This document shows positions 19,577 through 29,067 of a DNA stretch of 64,000 nt, piece by piece (within the stretch, counting starts at the first letter, position 1; the number at the start of each line of letters is the position of its first letter). The notes under the pieces were generated by a model, which was not told where the DNA came from, ran no database searches, and saw only the letters and a program-made list of their open reading frames with translations. The DNA is taken from contig NZ_VORB01000006.1 in assembly GCF_007995015.1 (NCBI RefSeq), forward strand, positions 1-64,000. The letters run 5' to 3'. A program made the translations under genes and the position numbers. Origin of the DNA: Luteibaculum oceani. GTDB lineage: Bacteria; Bacteroidota; Bacteroidia; Flavobacteriales_D; Luteibaculaceae.

Positions 19577-21238
19577 TCAGCTTTTTCCCTTTGGGGAGGG
19601 GGAGTTCGGCTGGTTCTTTTTCTTGTCGGGCTTTTGCAGATACCAAGGGGTTCCTTCCGTTTCGTGTGGTTTCTTTCGCGGGTCGTTTGGATCTATGTAG
19701 CCAGGATCTATTCCAGGCTTAAATTTACTAACATCTGGTGGAACGAGCTCAAACCCTTGTTCTCGTAACCATTTAGTAGAATCTATTGGCGCTTTGTTTG
19801 GGTTGTAGATTTCTTCCTCTTTTAGCCCCAATTCCTTTGCACTCTCTCGGTATTCAGGTTTAAGCATTCCTCTTAAATACCAAGGAGCACCAGGTCCATA
19901 ATATTTATCGGCTTCACTTCTTTGTTCTGCATCGGTAGACTGAATTTTCGATGAATATTTATCGAGATTTTCTTTGTTTTCTTCTGCCGCTCTATTGTTA
20001 TCGGCAACTATGCCCGGGTCACCTTTTCTTGGTTTAACCTCTTTTTCTTTAGTAGTTTTTTGTTTGCCAGGAAGGGTTTCAAAAAATGGAGTCCCACTTT
20101 TCTGGGCCCATTCAAAGGCTAAAATGTTGGAAAGGTGATGGTTTTCTTTGTTTAAAGCCTTTTGCAGATCCAGGTCTGTTTTGCTGTTTTTACACAACTC
20201 AATTAGGTAGGGATTGGTGGTAAAAAGCGAAATGTTTTGCATTAACTCACCGGGAGAAAGCTCTATGGCTTGGTTTTTATCTGCTAAGACAAAAACAAAT
20301 AGGTAATCCAACGAGAAGAATTCTTCTTTTAAGTTATATGAGAATTCGGAGTTTTGATTTATAGGGTAGGCCTGAAACAAAACCTGTTTATCTCCCATAG
20401 AAGTTAAAACAGGCCAGAATTGCTCTAGCTTAGGTAGTAACTTTACCTTATTACTTTTCTTCGGTATATCTTTCTTCTCGTTTTTTCCAGATTTCTCTAG
20501 TCTATCAATCTTAGAAACTTCTATTTTTTTAAAGCTAATGGGAATGAGTTGGTTTCCTGGAAGTAAATCGCCAAAGCTGTGAAAGTTATTGCTGTAGGCA
20601 GTATATGACTTCACCTCTGTTGCAGCTATTTTTTTGTATTCCTTGGAGTTGAGTTCTGCGTAGTTCAACACAAATTCTGGGTCCGAAGACTCATAAACTC
20701 CAGTAAGAGCATATCCAAACTTCTCCTCGTATTCGGGGAAGGTTTTAAAATTCGACTTTAGTATTCCTCTTTTTTCCGTTCCATTTTCAGCAAAATTTAA
20801 AGGGTCTATTTTGATAGCTTTACTCTTAATCTCAATCTGAAAGGGCCAAGCGGAATTGTTATTTTGGTCATTAAAATTATAATAGACGGAGTAGGAGTTG
20901 TGGGCAAAAGCTGACCCCGTTACGAGATCTACAGCAAAAGGGATAATTAGGGGAGCGCCAATCAGCGAAATTGGACGGAATTTTTTCTCAACAATGAAAT
21001 TAAATTGGTCTTTATCACTTTCCGAAAGCTTAAGGGTAACTATTTTCTTAGAAAACGAGTAGGGTTGATTTAATACCATTGGTGTTTCACCAGTGTATTT
21101 ATCGTTAACATATACAGGTATTTCCTTGGGTGTAGAACTTATATATATTGGGCTTTTCGTGCCGTAAATAAGGGTTGCACAGCTTGTAAACAGCCCAATG
21201 CAAACAGAAAAAAGTAATGCCCCGGAAATATATCTCAT
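19577..21238 (-). CDS. PEGA-like lipoprotein with WYL-type C-terminal motifs
   Basis: I start it at the ATG of MRYISGALLF, giving a lipoprotein signal with lipobox LFTSC (Cys20) and 553 residues. An upstream start at 21307 would add 23 residues ahead of the signal. The N-terminus is PEGA-like (YISSTPKEIPVYVND, then TPMVL). The C-terminal third is charged and proline-rich, with APWYLRG and GTPWYLQK, which echo the neighbouring 471-aa protein. The middle has no recognised domain. The two genes form an operon-like pair and probably act together in the envelope. Confidence 0.78.
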   Translation of the reverse strand: MRYISGALLFSVCIGLFTSCATLIYGTKSPIYISSTPKEIPVYVNDKYTGETPMVLNQPYSFSKKIVTLKLSESDKDQFNFIVEKKFRPISLIGAPLIIPFAVDLVTGSAFAHNSYSVYYNFNDQNNNSAWPFQIEIKSKAIKIDPLNFAENGTEKRGILKSNFKTFPEYEEKFGYALTGVYESSDPEFVLNYAELNSKEYKKIAATEVKSYTAYSNNFHSFGDLLPGNQLIPISFKKIEVSKIDRLEKSGKNEKKDIPKKSNKVKLLPKLEQFWPVLTSMGDKQVLFQAYPINQNSEFSYNLKEEFFSLDYLFVFVLADKNQAIELSPGELMQNISLFTTNPYLIELCKNSKTDLDLQKALNKENHHLSNILAFEWAQKSGTPFFETLPGKQKTTKEKEVKPRKGDPGIVADNNRAAEENKENLDKYSSKIQSTDAEQRSEADKYYGPGAPWYLRGMLKPEYRESAKELGLKEEEIYNPNKAPIDSTKWLREQGFELVPPDVSKFKPGIDPGYIDPNDPRKKPHETEGTPWYLQKPDKKKNQPNSPSPKGKS

Positions 21239-21336
21239 GGTAATAATCTGAGTCGTTTGTTTTAACCTTGCAATATAAAACGAACTTTCTGATTGAACGT
21301 TAACCAATAGAACGAAAACCTTTTGAATAAATAATT

Positions 21337-21777
21337 ATGGAACTTCCTAAGATTCTTAAAATCTACAACCAAGTAAATCAGTTTGGAATCACAAATGGTA
21401 TGCATTACGAAGTTAAGAGACCAGGAGTGATTCATTACTATTGGAAGGTTCAAAGTGATCATTTAAGTTCTCCGGGGGTTGCCCACGGTGGGGCAGTAGC
21501 AGGTTTTATGGACGCTATTCTTGGGGTTTCTGCCCTGTCTGTTTCTGCAGAAAGAAATGAATTGGTTGCTACGGTTGAGTTTAAAATTCAATATATCCGA
21601 CCTATTTTCCTCAATGATGAACTAGAAGGCATAGGGGAGGTGGAATATCGCGGAAACAGAATTATTCTGGCTAGCGCAGTAATCCACAATCAAAAAGGGG
21701 AAAAAGTGGCAATGGGTACGGGAACTTTTAATGCTTATCCTGCATCGAAAAGTGCCGTGTCAGAATACATGGATTAA
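21337..21777 (+). CDS. PaaI-family hotdog thioesterase
   Basis: A 146-aa single hotdog-fold protein that likely hydrolyses acyl-CoA thioesters. The signature VAHGGAVAGFMDAILG (residues 48-63) has the His-Gly-Gly and the catalytic Asp59 of the PaaI group. Length is normal. It stands alone between divergent and convergent neighbours, so no pathway is indicated. Confidence 0.9.
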   Translation: MELPKILKIYNQVNQFGITNGMHYEVKRPGVIHYYWKVQSDHLSSPGVAHGGAVAGFMDAILGVSALSVSAERNELVATVEFKIQYIRPIFLNDELEGIGEVEYRGNRIILASAVIHNQKGEKVAMGTGTFNAYPASKSAVSEYMD

Positions 21778-21781
21778 TATT

Positions 21782-22600
21782 CTAAAGAACTTTGAAATTG
21801 GGGATGTCCTCAATTGTTCCGATTTCTTTTAAGATAGCGGCAGCTTTTTTCAATTCTTCAATTCCATTTGAAACGCCACACCATCTGGTGTTTCGATACC
21901 AGGGCTCAATTAGTTCGGCTGGTAATTTAGAGAAGGTCATAAATTTTTCTAAACAACCTGGAGCAGCTGCAATCTCTTTAGCTTTTAGTAATAAATCGGT
22001 TAAGGTTTCTTTAACTTCTTTTTTTGCAATGCGGGGGCTGACAGCTAAAACAAAAGCAGGCCAGGGGGTAGGGATTTCACCAATTCTCTTAAAATTACCC
22101 GTTGTAACATAGGGCTGCGTGGTGAATTTTTCCCAGAGAAATAAAAAATCTTCTTTGCTTTTTGACTCTTCTAAAGCACCATCTAGGTTGCCAATTACCT
22201 TGTAGTTCGCCTTTTCCTCCCAGTTCTGTTGATGGCATAATAGCTTGTACATCAGATGCGATCCCGAATTGAACCTCGAAATTAAAACGGGCAATGAGAC
22301 GGTATTTGGCAATTGTGGGAGTTCTGAATCGCCGTGGGTGTGTATCCCCCAAACTAGCGGGCTACCTATATAAAAGTCAATAAAAAACGGGGCAGACTCC
22401 TTGCTCTCTTGAGATTTAATAAAGCCGTCGGTTAGCAGTAATGCAGCATCGACTTCACCGGATTCTAATTTTGCTAACATTTGTCCTGTACCTCCAGAGC
22501 TGTAAGTCCAACTGATGTTTTTAAAATTCGGATTTTGCTCTAAAGCACTTACGATAGGGTAATTAAAGTGTTCAGGAACTCCCGTTATGGTCAATTTCAT
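21782..22600 (-). CDS. Type 2 periplasmic-binding-fold protein, Ca3427-like
   Basis: A 272-aa substrate-binding-fold protein of the NMT1/Ca3427-like kind (KLTITGVPEHFNYPI, TYSSGGTGQMLAKLESGEVD). It lacks any signal peptide, and no ABC permease or ATPase gene is adjacent. It therefore probably acts in the cytoplasm as a sensor or enzyme-like protein. It starts directly next to the 190-aa gene stop and belongs to the MurQ operon. Confidence 0.75.
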   Translation of the reverse strand: MKLTITGVPEHFNYPIVSALEQNPNFKNISWTYSSGGTGQMLAKLESGEVDAALLLTDGFIKSQESKESAPFFIDFYIGSPLVWGIHTHGDSELPQLPNTVSLPVLISRFNSGSHLMYKLLCHQQNWEEKANYKVIGNLDGALEESKSKEDFLFLWEKFTTQPYVTTGNFKRIGEIPTPWPAFVLAVSPRIAKKEVKETLTDLLLKAKEIAAAPGCLEKFMTFSKLPAELIEPWYRNTRWCGVSNGIEELKKAAAILKEIGTIEDIPNFKVL

Positions 22601-23173
22601 TTATGCCAATCGTTTTTGAACGTATTTTTCAATATTACTGCAGAATTTTTCGGGACTTAAAGTTCTCCAACTTAGATCGTCTAATTTGCCTCCACAAACA
22701 AAATAATGGTCGATGTTAGCAGAGCTAAACTCCTGGATAACGTGTTCCCTGAAGTTGATAAGAGCTATCCAACCACCCAAATCCTCAACATCCTCAAACC
22801 ATTCTTCATAGTAGCAGTCATCCGAAGAATGAAAATTTAGTACGTTCTCACCAATTAGGATAAACTTAGATAATCCGGCGTTCATCAACTCATCAATGAT
22901 GTCTCTTTTCAGAATCATTATATCATTGTGGATACAGTCGTTCCATTCTCCAATAAGCTCTATAACCGCATACCCATCCATGTAATCTGCATAAATCAAT
23001 TTCATAAATAGGGTGGGCGATCCAATTTCGTCCCATTGCGGATGGATTACGTGGTCGTAGATGGCATGCGTAAATTCAAACTCTGAATATTCGCGCTGAT
23101 AAAAGGGGCTATTTACATCTTCGCTGGCAACGTAAAAAGAGCGCCAACGGTAAAAAGGTTCAAGGGTGTGCAT
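22601..23173 (-). CDS. Conserved hypothetical protein of the MurQ operon
   Basis: A 190-aa cytoplasmic protein, acidic and rich in Tyr, Trp and Asp, with no recognised family (HVIHPQWDEIGSPTLFMKL, EEWFEDVEDLGGW). Its first base overlaps the murQ stop, and the next gene starts immediately after it. Its placement between murQ and the binding-fold protein suggests a shared role in cell-wall sugar recovery, but this is inferred from position only. Confidence 0.7.
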   Translation of the reverse strand: MHTLEPFYRWRSFYVASEDVNSPFYQREYSEFEFTHAIYDHVIHPQWDEIGSPTLFMKLIYADYMDGYAVIELIGEWNDCIHNDIMILKRDIIDELMNAGLSKFILIGENVLNFHSSDDCYYEEWFEDVEDLGGWIALINFREHVIQEFSSANIDHYFVCGGKLDDLSWRTLSPEKFCSNIEKYVQKRLA

Positions 23174-23979
23174 TAATTTTTATGTGCATTTACTGCTTTT
23201 CGAACGCTTCCGTGTTTCAAAAGTTGCGTCTTTGCTTCGTCGTAAGAAATATTTAATTGAGCCATAACCATACGGGTCCCTCTATCTACCAACTTTTCGT
23301 TGCTCAGTTGCATGTCTACCATTTTATTTCCCTGTACATGACCGAGTTTTACCAATAGGGCGGTGCTAATCATGTTCAGTACCATTTTAGTGGCGGTTCC
23401 TGCTTTTAGTCGGGTGGATCCGGTAATGAACTCTGGACCACAGTTAACCACTATAGGATTTGCAGAAGCACTAATGATAGGGGCGCCAGGATTGCAAGTT
23501 ATACATCCATATCCAGCACCTATATCTTTAGCATAATTCAATCCTCCTATAACATACGGGGTTGTTCCCGAAGCAGCTATTCCCACTAGGAAATCTCGTT
23601 CGGAAAATGATTTTCCTTTCAGATCGGTTTTGGCTAGTTCAGGACTATCTTCCGCGCCCTCAACTGCTTTTCGCATGGCGCCATCCCCGCCAGCAATAAG
23701 GCCCTGTACCAATTCTGGCGAAACTCCAAAGGTAGGTGGGCATTCAGAGGCATCAACAACGCCTAAACGCCCGCTGGTTCCAGCTCCAATATAAAATAGT
23801 CTTCCCCCTAATTTAAGCTTTTCAAAAGCAGCGTCAATTAAGCTGACAATGCTGGGAATGGCTTCTTCCACAGCTATAGCAACCTTAGCATCCTCTTGGT
23901 TCATTGCCGAAACAATTTCTATAGAGGAAAATTGGTGGATGTCATTGTATAGCGAGTCCGACTCGGTTACTTTTTTCAT
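23173..23979 (-). CDS. murQ: N-acetylmuramic acid 6-phosphate etherase
   Basis: Splits the lactyl ether of MurNAc 6-phosphate to give GlcNAc 6-phosphate and D-lactate in peptidoglycan recycling. The SIS domain has IGAGTSGRLGVVDASECPPTFG, in which Glu79 matches the catalytic Glu83 of the E. coli enzyme, and the second acidic motif VEGAEDSPE. At 268 aa it is slightly shorter than E. coli MurQ (about 300 aa). A CAAAAGTA on the plus strand (TACTTTTG on the coding strand) lies only 5-12 bases upstream of the start, hinting at a very short 5' leader. It heads a three-gene operon. Confidence 0.95.
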   Translation of the reverse strand: MKKVTESDSLYNDIHQFSSIEIVSAMNQEDAKVAIAVEEAIPSIVSLIDAAFEKLKLGGRLFYIGAGTSGRLGVVDASECPPTFGVSPELVQGLIAGGDGAMRKAVEGAEDSPELAKTDLKGKSFSERDFLVGIAASGTTPYVIGGLNYAKDIGAGYGCITCNPGAPIISASANPIVVNCGPEFITGSTRLKAGTATKMVLNMISTALLVKLGHVQGNKMVDMQLSNEKLVDRGTRMVMAQLNISYDEAKTQLLKHGSVRKAVNAHKN

Positions 23980-24049
23980 GCTGCAAAAGTAAAAGGATTC
24001 TTCGCCTAGGGTATTTGAATTTTGGTTAACTTATTGGTAAAAACCTACC

Positions 24050-24325
24050 ATGAAATCCTACCACACTGCCCTAGTAACGGTGCTAGTTGTTTTTTTTATC
24101 GCTTCTAATGTACTCGCACAACCCTTTGATGATAAGCTGCCCTTTGCTGAAGAAGGTGAACTATTTGAGAAAAAAAAAGCTAGATCTGGTAAGGATGGAT
24201 TAAAAAATGGACCGCCTCCACCTCCTATGCCCATTGATGATTACCTATGGATCTTAGCATTGGTCGGAGGAATTTGTTATTTCGCAGGCTTTCATTCAAA
24301 GGATGTTTTATATTTGGATGATTGA
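24050..24325 (+). CDS. Small exported protein with proline-rich middle
   Basis: A 91-aa protein with a signal peptide (VFFIASNVLAQ, cleavage after LA), a short charged stretch, a PPPPPMP run near residues 56-62 and a C-terminal hydrophobic segment (YLWILALVGGICYFAG). It may be a small inner-membrane protein or lipid-interacting peptide precursor. Such small exported proteins with a proline hinge are common in Flavobacteriia, and no function is known. It lies 54 bases before the CheB-CheR kinase gene. Confidence 0.65.
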   Translation: MKSYHTALVTVLVVFFIASNVLAQPFDDKLPFAEEGELFEKKKARSGKDGLKNGPPPPPMPIDDYLWILALVGGICYFAGFHSKDVLYLDD

Positions 24326-24379
24326 TTAATCTTTTTTAAGGGTTCCCTCCTCTGTATAATCTAGCCGGTGGTTGTAATT

Positions 24380-27300
24380 ATGAAAAATGCCAAATCAGAA
24401 GTAAAGTCATCCCCAAAAAACAATAAATCAAAAACTCCAAAATCTCCAGAGGAGGATGTTCTTCAAATTGTTGCAATTGGAGCCTCAGCAGGGGGATTGC
24501 AAGCCATATACAGCTTTATTGATAACATTGGTTCCTTATCTGAAAGGAACACAGCTTTTGTAATTATTCAGCATTTAAGTCCAGACTATAAAAGTTTAAT
24601 GCCAGAATTATTGAGGAGGCATACAGAAATGGAGATTGTTCCTATTGAAGATGGACAGCAACTGGAAAGAGGGAAAGTGTATGTCGCTCAGCCATCTACG
24701 GTAATTAGGGTAGAAGAGGGAGTATTAAAAACCGTTGTAAGGCAGCAGGATAAGTCTGTGCATTATCCAATAAATAGTTTTTTGGTAAGTCTTGCAAACG
24801 ATCAAGGGGAGAAGGCCATTGCGGTGATTTTATCGGGGTCTGGTTCTGATGGAACCCTAGGGATTGAACAGATAAAACAAAAAGGAGGATTTGTAGTTGC
24901 TCAGGATGAAGAAACAGCCAGTTTTAATGGAATGCCTAGCAGTGCAATATCAACGGGATTGGTTGATAAAATTTGCCCACCTGAGGACATTGCCAAAGAA
25001 ATAGCAAATTATTTAGACGGAGTTTCTGAGGATTTTGAGGATGACGAGATAATGGATTCTGCAGGTCCAGAAGTTGTTGTCAATATGATTTTGGCCTCGG
25101 TCAATAAACATTTTGACCTAGATTTCACATTGTATAAAAAGAATACCATTCTCAGAAGGATAGAGCGAAGAATGAAGGCCATGAGTTTTTCTAAAATGCG
25201 GGATTACATGAGCTACCTTCAAGCTCACCCGCAGGAAGCAAAAAATCTTGGGAATGATTTTTTAATTAACGTAACTGCATTTTGCAGAGATCCAGAGGCC
25301 TTTGCATATTTGGAGGAGTTTGTACTTCCTGCTACCATCGCCGATTTTGAAGATTCTGATCAATTAAGGGTTTGGGTTGTTGGATGCAGTAGGGGGCAAG
25401 AAGCATATTCTTTAGCTATTATTTTCAAAAGATACTTAGATAAATTCCACCCTGGAAAGTCGATTAAAATATTTGCCACGGATGTGCACGCTCCCAGTGT
25501 AAGTTATGCTTCCAAAGGAAGGTACGCCATTGAGGAAATTGAATCGCTCCCAAAGGAATATGTGAATAAATATTTTAACAAGCTAGATGACCAATCCTAC
25601 CAGGTGAAGTCGACTCTGAGAGACCTAATTGTTTTTGCGGTCCATAACATCATAAAAGATCCCCCTTTTAACAATATTCACTTTGTTTCGTGTAGAAACC
25701 TTTTAATTTATTTTAAAGCAGAGCTTCAACAAAAGGTTCTTGGTTACCTACATTTTTCATTAGTGCCAGGTGGGCGCCTGTTTCTCGGGCTTAGTGAAGC
25801 CCCCTTTTCAAAGGAGAACAACTTCGAAACCATAAACACCAACTTTAGATTATACAGGAAGGTTAGTAACAATAGAACCAAGTTTTATTTGTCAAACACC
25901 CCTAAATCGGGAGTTTCCAGAATTACCAATGAGGTTTCTAGTAATGGAAAATTAACGGCTTATGGGGGAGGTAGAACTCGAGTGGAGGAACCAAGAATTA
26001 TTGATAGGATAAAGGATCAAATTATTGATGAGGTTTTACCTCCAACAGTAATTGTAAATTCTGAAAATGACATCGTACATGTATTTGGTGATGTAGAGGA
26101 TTACTTGCACTTTCCTAAAAAGCAGTTTCATCTTAATATTTTTAAGATGGTTCCAGATTCTCTATACCTTCCAATTAATACTTTAATAGTAAACGTTAAG
26201 AAAGCCAAGGAAAGAGTGGTTTTTAATAACGTGAATTTTCAAAAAGGAGAGGAGCGAAAAAAGTTAAAGATTAGCGCTTTTCCAGTTGAAAACCATCAAG
26301 AAGGAATTAAATCGCCATATACTGGTATTATCTTTGAGGCTGATACAGAAATCCCAATGGATCAAATTGATTTCGCGGGGATGGACTTGGACAAGGACCA
26401 ACATGTAAGAATACTTCAGTTAGAGGAAGAACTTAAAGAAACGCAGGAATTTCTTCAAAATACCATTGAAGAGCTTGAAACATCAAATGAAGAGCTCCAA
26501 GCGACTAATGAAGAGTTGATTGCTTCGAACGAGGAGCTGCAAAGTACAAATGAGGAGCTCCAGAGTGTAAATGAAGAGCTCTACTCCGTTAACACTGAAT
26601 TCCAAGTTAAGGTTACCGAAATGGTTGAAATTAATGATGACCTTAATAACCTTATTCAGAGTACAGAAATTGGAACCATTTTCCTTGATAGATACCTTAA
26701 CATCAGGAAATTTACCGATGCAGTTGCAGAGATAATTAACCTGAGTGAAAACGATATAGGAAGACCGATATCTGATTTAAAAACCAAATTGGTGGACGTA
26801 GAAATTGAAACCCTTTCTAATGAGGTTTTAAAAAAATTAGAACCTGTGGAAATTGATGTTCTAACCAAGAATAATTCGAACTTTTTAATGCGCATGGTGC
26901 CATATCGTAGTTCGGAAAATAAAATAGACGGGGTGGTAATTACTTTTGTTAATACCGATCGATTAAAAACAGCAGAAACAGAATTAAGATCCCAAACTAA
27001 AAAATTACAGCGTAGTAATAGTGAGTTAGAGCAAGTGGCTTACGTTGCAACGCACGATCTAAGAGGGCCTGTTATTAATATGAAGGGTTTATTAGATATC
27101 CATATTAAGAAACAAGAATTTTCTGAGGACGATGAGGTTATACGAAGATTACGATCTAATGTTAATCGGATAATTTCCACGCTTGATGGCTTAATTGAAG
27201 TGATATCCTACCAAAAAGATTTGTCTTCCGAATTTGAAAAGGTGGATTTAGAAAAGGTGGTTTCTGACATCTTTGAAGAATATAAAGATGAGTTGAACTC

Positions 27301-27700
27301 GTATAAAGGGAAGTTTAAGAAAAACCTAAAGGTTACTCAGGCATTCGGAATTAAGCGTTACTACTACAGTATCCTTAAAAACCTCGTGGGAAATGCAATA
27401 AAATATCGCCAGGAGGTAGTACCTCTTTTAATAGATATAACATCTAAAAAGCTCAATGAAGATTTCATGGAGCTAACCATTACTGATAATGGCATTGGAA
27501 TGGATATGAAATACGTAGATTCGGCATTTACCGCATTCTCTAGATTAACATCCAAGGGAGATGGAAAGGGAATCGGCTTGTATCTAGTTCGTTCTATGGT
27601 AGAATCTATGGAGGGTGCAGTTACCTTTGAAAGTGAAGAGAATTCGGGTACCAAATTTATTATCACTCTCCCCATTAACGATCTAAAGAGATATAAATAG
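24380..27700 (+). CDS. CheB-CheR-PAS-histidine kinase fusion
   Basis: A 1106-aa cytoplasmic sensor kinase. N-terminal CheB methylesterase has GASAGG, QHLSPD and SGSGSDGT catalytic motifs. CheR methyltransferase follows with [12 protein letters not shown] and VVGCSRGQE. Then a long coiled coil built on SNEELQxxNEEL repeats leads to a PAS domain. The kinase end has the H-box THDLRGPV, N-box [10 protein letters not shown] and G-boxes DNGIGM and GKGIGLYLV. There is no receiver domain. I start at ATG 24380; a GTG at 24368 is less likely. A bidirectional terminator follows. Confidence 0.93.
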   Translation: MKNAKSEVKSSPKNNKSKTPKSPEEDVLQIVAIGASAGGLQAIYSFIDNIGSLSERNTAFVIIQHLSPDYKSLMPELLRRHTEMEIVPIEDGQQLERGKVYVAQPSTVIRVEEGVLKTVVRQQDKSVHYPINSFLVSLANDQGEKAIAVILSGSGSDGTLGIEQIKQKGGFVVAQDEETASFNGMPSSAISTGLVDKICPPEDIAKEIANYLDGVSEDFEDDEIMDSAGPEVVVNMILASVNKHFDLDFTLYKKNTILRRIERRMKAMSFSKMRDYMSYLQAHPQEAKNLGNDFLINVTAFCRDPEAFAYLEEFVLPATIADFEDSDQLRVWVVGCSRGQEAYSLAIIFKRYLDKFHPGKSIKIFATDVHAPSVSYASKGRYAIEEIESLPKEYVNKYFNKLDDQSYQVKSTLRDLIVFAVHNIIKDPPFNNIHFVSCRNLLIYFKAELQQKVLGYLHFSLVPGGRLFLGLSEAPFSKENNFETINTNFRLYRKVSNNRTKFYLSNTPKSGVSRITNEVSSNGKLTAYGGGRTRVEEPRIIDRIKDQIIDEVLPPTVIVNSENDIVHVFGDVEDYLHFPKKQFHLNIFKMVPDSLYLPINTLIVNVKKAKERVVFNNVNFQKGEERKKLKISAFPVENHQEGIKSPYTGIIFEADTEIPMDQIDFAGMDLDKDQHVRILQLEEELKETQEFLQNTIEELETSNEELQATNEELIASNEELQSTNEELQSVNEELYSVNTEFQVKVTEMVEINDDLNNLIQSTEIGTIFLDRYLNIRKFTDAVAEIINLSENDIGRPISDLKTKLVDVEIETLSNEVLKKLEPVEIDVLTKNNSNFLMRMVPYRSSENKIDGVVITFVNTDRLKTAETELRSQTKKLQRSNSELEQVAYVATHDLRGPVINMKGLLDIHIKKQEFSEDDEVIRRLRSNVNRIISTLDGLIEVISYQKDLSSEFEKVDLEKVVSDIFEEYKDELNSYKGKFKKNLKVTQAFGIKRYYYSILKNLVGNAIKYRQEVVPLLIDITSKKLNEDFMELTITDNGIGMDMKYVDSAFTAFSRLTSKGDGKGIGLYLVRSMVESMEGAVTFESEENSGTKFIITLPINDLKRYK

Positions 27701-27716
27701 GATGTAAAAAGGAAAT

Positions 27717-27752
27717 AAAAAAGCCCGTTCAATTATTGAACGGGCTTTTTTT
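27717..27752. terminator. Bidirectional terminator between CheB-CheR kinase gene and ssrA
   Basis: AAAAAAGCCCGTTCAA (17-32 of 27700) pairs with its complement at 27736-27751 around a 3-nt loop. T-runs follow on both strands, so it ends both the kinase mRNA and the tmRNA precursor. Confidence 0.92.
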
Positions 27753-27753
27753 G

Positions 27754-28152
27754 TGGAGCCGGAGGGATTCGAACCCTCGTCCAAACAAGGAACAATAGAG
27801 CTTTCTACATGCTTAGCAGTTACTTAATTTTCGACTTAAAGCTGACTAACTGCGGCCTACTTTAAGCTTATTCTGTTAGGTTTCACTGACAAGTCCAGAA
27901 TTCTTGCCAACTATTCCACCTGAATGAAACCCCGTATATCAACACCGGTAGACAGAATGTTGATGGGATTCTCGTCCTGCCGTACTGTACTTCGGGCTAG
28001 GATTAAGCTATAATCGTCTTAGACAGATTATGCTGCGAGAGCATAGTTGTTTTCGCCATTTAAAGCGTTGAAAGTTGATATTTACGAGCCAACAAACAAA
28101 GCTCGGCATGCTTACTGTATCATCTCTCTTGTAGTCAAAACCAGTCGACCCC
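27754..28152 (-). ncRNA. ssrA: Transfer-messenger RNA
   Basis: Rescues stalled ribosomes together with SmpB. The 5' end GGGGTCG (28146-28152) pairs over 7 bases with CGGCTCC (27755-27761) to form the acceptor stem, including two wobbles. The T-arm GAGGG-TTCGAAT-CCCTC is intact. The GGTTTTGAC element near the 5' end is typical. The length is 399 nt. The chromosome continues A-CAAAA after the acceptor, so the terminal CCA is not encoded and must be added. Confidence 0.95.
28028..28057 (-). CDS. tmRNA tag reading frame GENNYALAA
   Basis: The minus strand reads GGC GAA AAC AAC TAT GCT CTC GCA GCA TAA, giving the degradation tag GENNYALAA. It is translated after resumption on the tmRNA and marks stalled peptides for Clp-type proteases. 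This tag form is usual in Bacteroidota. The resume codon is GGC. Confidence 0.95.
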   Translation of the reverse strand, partial: GENNYALAA

Positions 28153-28163
28153 AAGATTACTTG

Positions 28164-28196
28164 CAAAGATATGGATTAGTTAGCACCTTAGGGCAA
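28164..28196 (-). promoter_or_regulatory. Candidate ssrA promoter
   Basis: On the minus strand TATCTTTG (28164-28171) matches the TAnnTTTG -7 consensus, and a TTG (28194-28196) sits 22 bases upstream. The -7 box ends 11 bases before the mature 5' end, leaving room for a short RNase P-cut leader. Confidence 0.5.
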
Positions 28197-28206
28197 GGAA
28201 GTAACT

Positions 28207-29043
28207 ATGCAGGAGCTTTTACAACAAATTTTAAAGAATAACGGTCTGGGATCAGTAGAAAACATCCAATTTGTTGGTGGTGGTTCCATAAATAATGCCT
28301 TTAAAGTTTCCACAAACAGGGGGAATTATTTTATCAAACTAAACGAAAATACCCCTGGAGACTTTTTTGCAAAAGAAGCCGATGGGTTACAAGCTTTATC
28401 TCAGGTCGTGAGGGTTCCACAAGTAATTGCGGTTGGGAAAGCTTATTTGATTTTGGAATACCTCAATATCCAAGCTCTGAATAAAAGCTCTCAAAAAAAA
28501 GCTGGCGAGCAATTGGCCATTCTCCATAGTATTCAATCAAATTTTTTTGGGTGGGAGCACCATAACTACATGGGCAGTGTGCAGCAGCTTAATGACCGAG
28601 TTGAAAGCGGTGCCAAATTTCTTCAAGAATATAGGTTGAAACCGCTTTTCGAAAAATGCAAAAATCAAGGCTTGATTTCCCAAAATGATTTAAAGTTGGC
28701 AGAACGGTTAATTGGGAAACTGGAGGGGATACTACCTTCAGAATCACCTACTTTAATTCATGGTGATCTGTGGTCTGGAAATATTGGTTGCCATAATGAG
28801 GAAGTATATTTTTATGATCCTGCGGTACAGTATGGCTATAGAGAAATGGATTTGGCGATGACTCAACTCTTTGGAGGATTTGACCAGGAATTTTATGATG
28901 CATACCTGTATAACCAGCCTTTAGATGCAAATTGGCAGGAACGGGTACCTCTGTTTCAGCTATATCCTTTACTTATCCATTTATTACTTTTTGGTTCGGG
29001 ATATTATCGTAAAGTTATGCGAGTAATAAGCGCATATGTTTAA
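28207..29043 (+). CDS. Fructosamine-3-kinase family protein
   Basis: A 278-aa kinase of the fructosamine/ketosamine-3-kinase group, which phosphorylates sugar adducts on protein amines so that they break down. The catalytic loop HGDLWSGN is at 185-192 and the metal-binding Asp204 lies in YDPAVQYGYREMDLAM. Residues 40-44 hold the ATP-binding Lys (YFIKL). Bacterial homologues of this length are common. It may form a plus-strand unit with the next gene (24-base gap). Confidence 0.9.
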   Translation: MQELLQQILKNNGLGSVENIQFVGGGSINNAFKVSTNRGNYFIKLNENTPGDFFAKEADGLQALSQVVRVPQVIAVGKAYLILEYLNIQALNKSSQKKAGEQLAILHSIQSNFFGWEHHNYMGSVQQLNDRVESGAKFLQEYRLKPLFEKCKNQGLISQNDLKLAERLIGKLEGILPSESPTLIHGDLWSGNIGCHNEEVYFYDPAVQYGYREMDLAMTQLFGGFDQEFYDAYLYNQPLDANWQERVPLFQLYPLLIHLLLFGSGYYRKVMRVISAYV

Positions 29044-29067
29044 GTTTGTACGCTACAGTTTCTTACT

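Noticed and set aside
26470-26600. Short DNA repeats encoding NEEL units
   Set aside because: They are the codons of the coiled coil in the CheB-CheR kinase fusion, not a CRISPR or DNA repeat element.
27755-27790. tRNA-like sequence with TTCGAAT arm
   Set aside because: It is the 3' tRNA-like end of the tmRNA, not a separate tRNA; the anticodon arm is absent.
28047-28241. 64-aa plus-strand frame
   Set aside because: It overlaps the 5' part of the tmRNA gene and the start of the fructosamine kinase gene, and it has no recognisable protein features.
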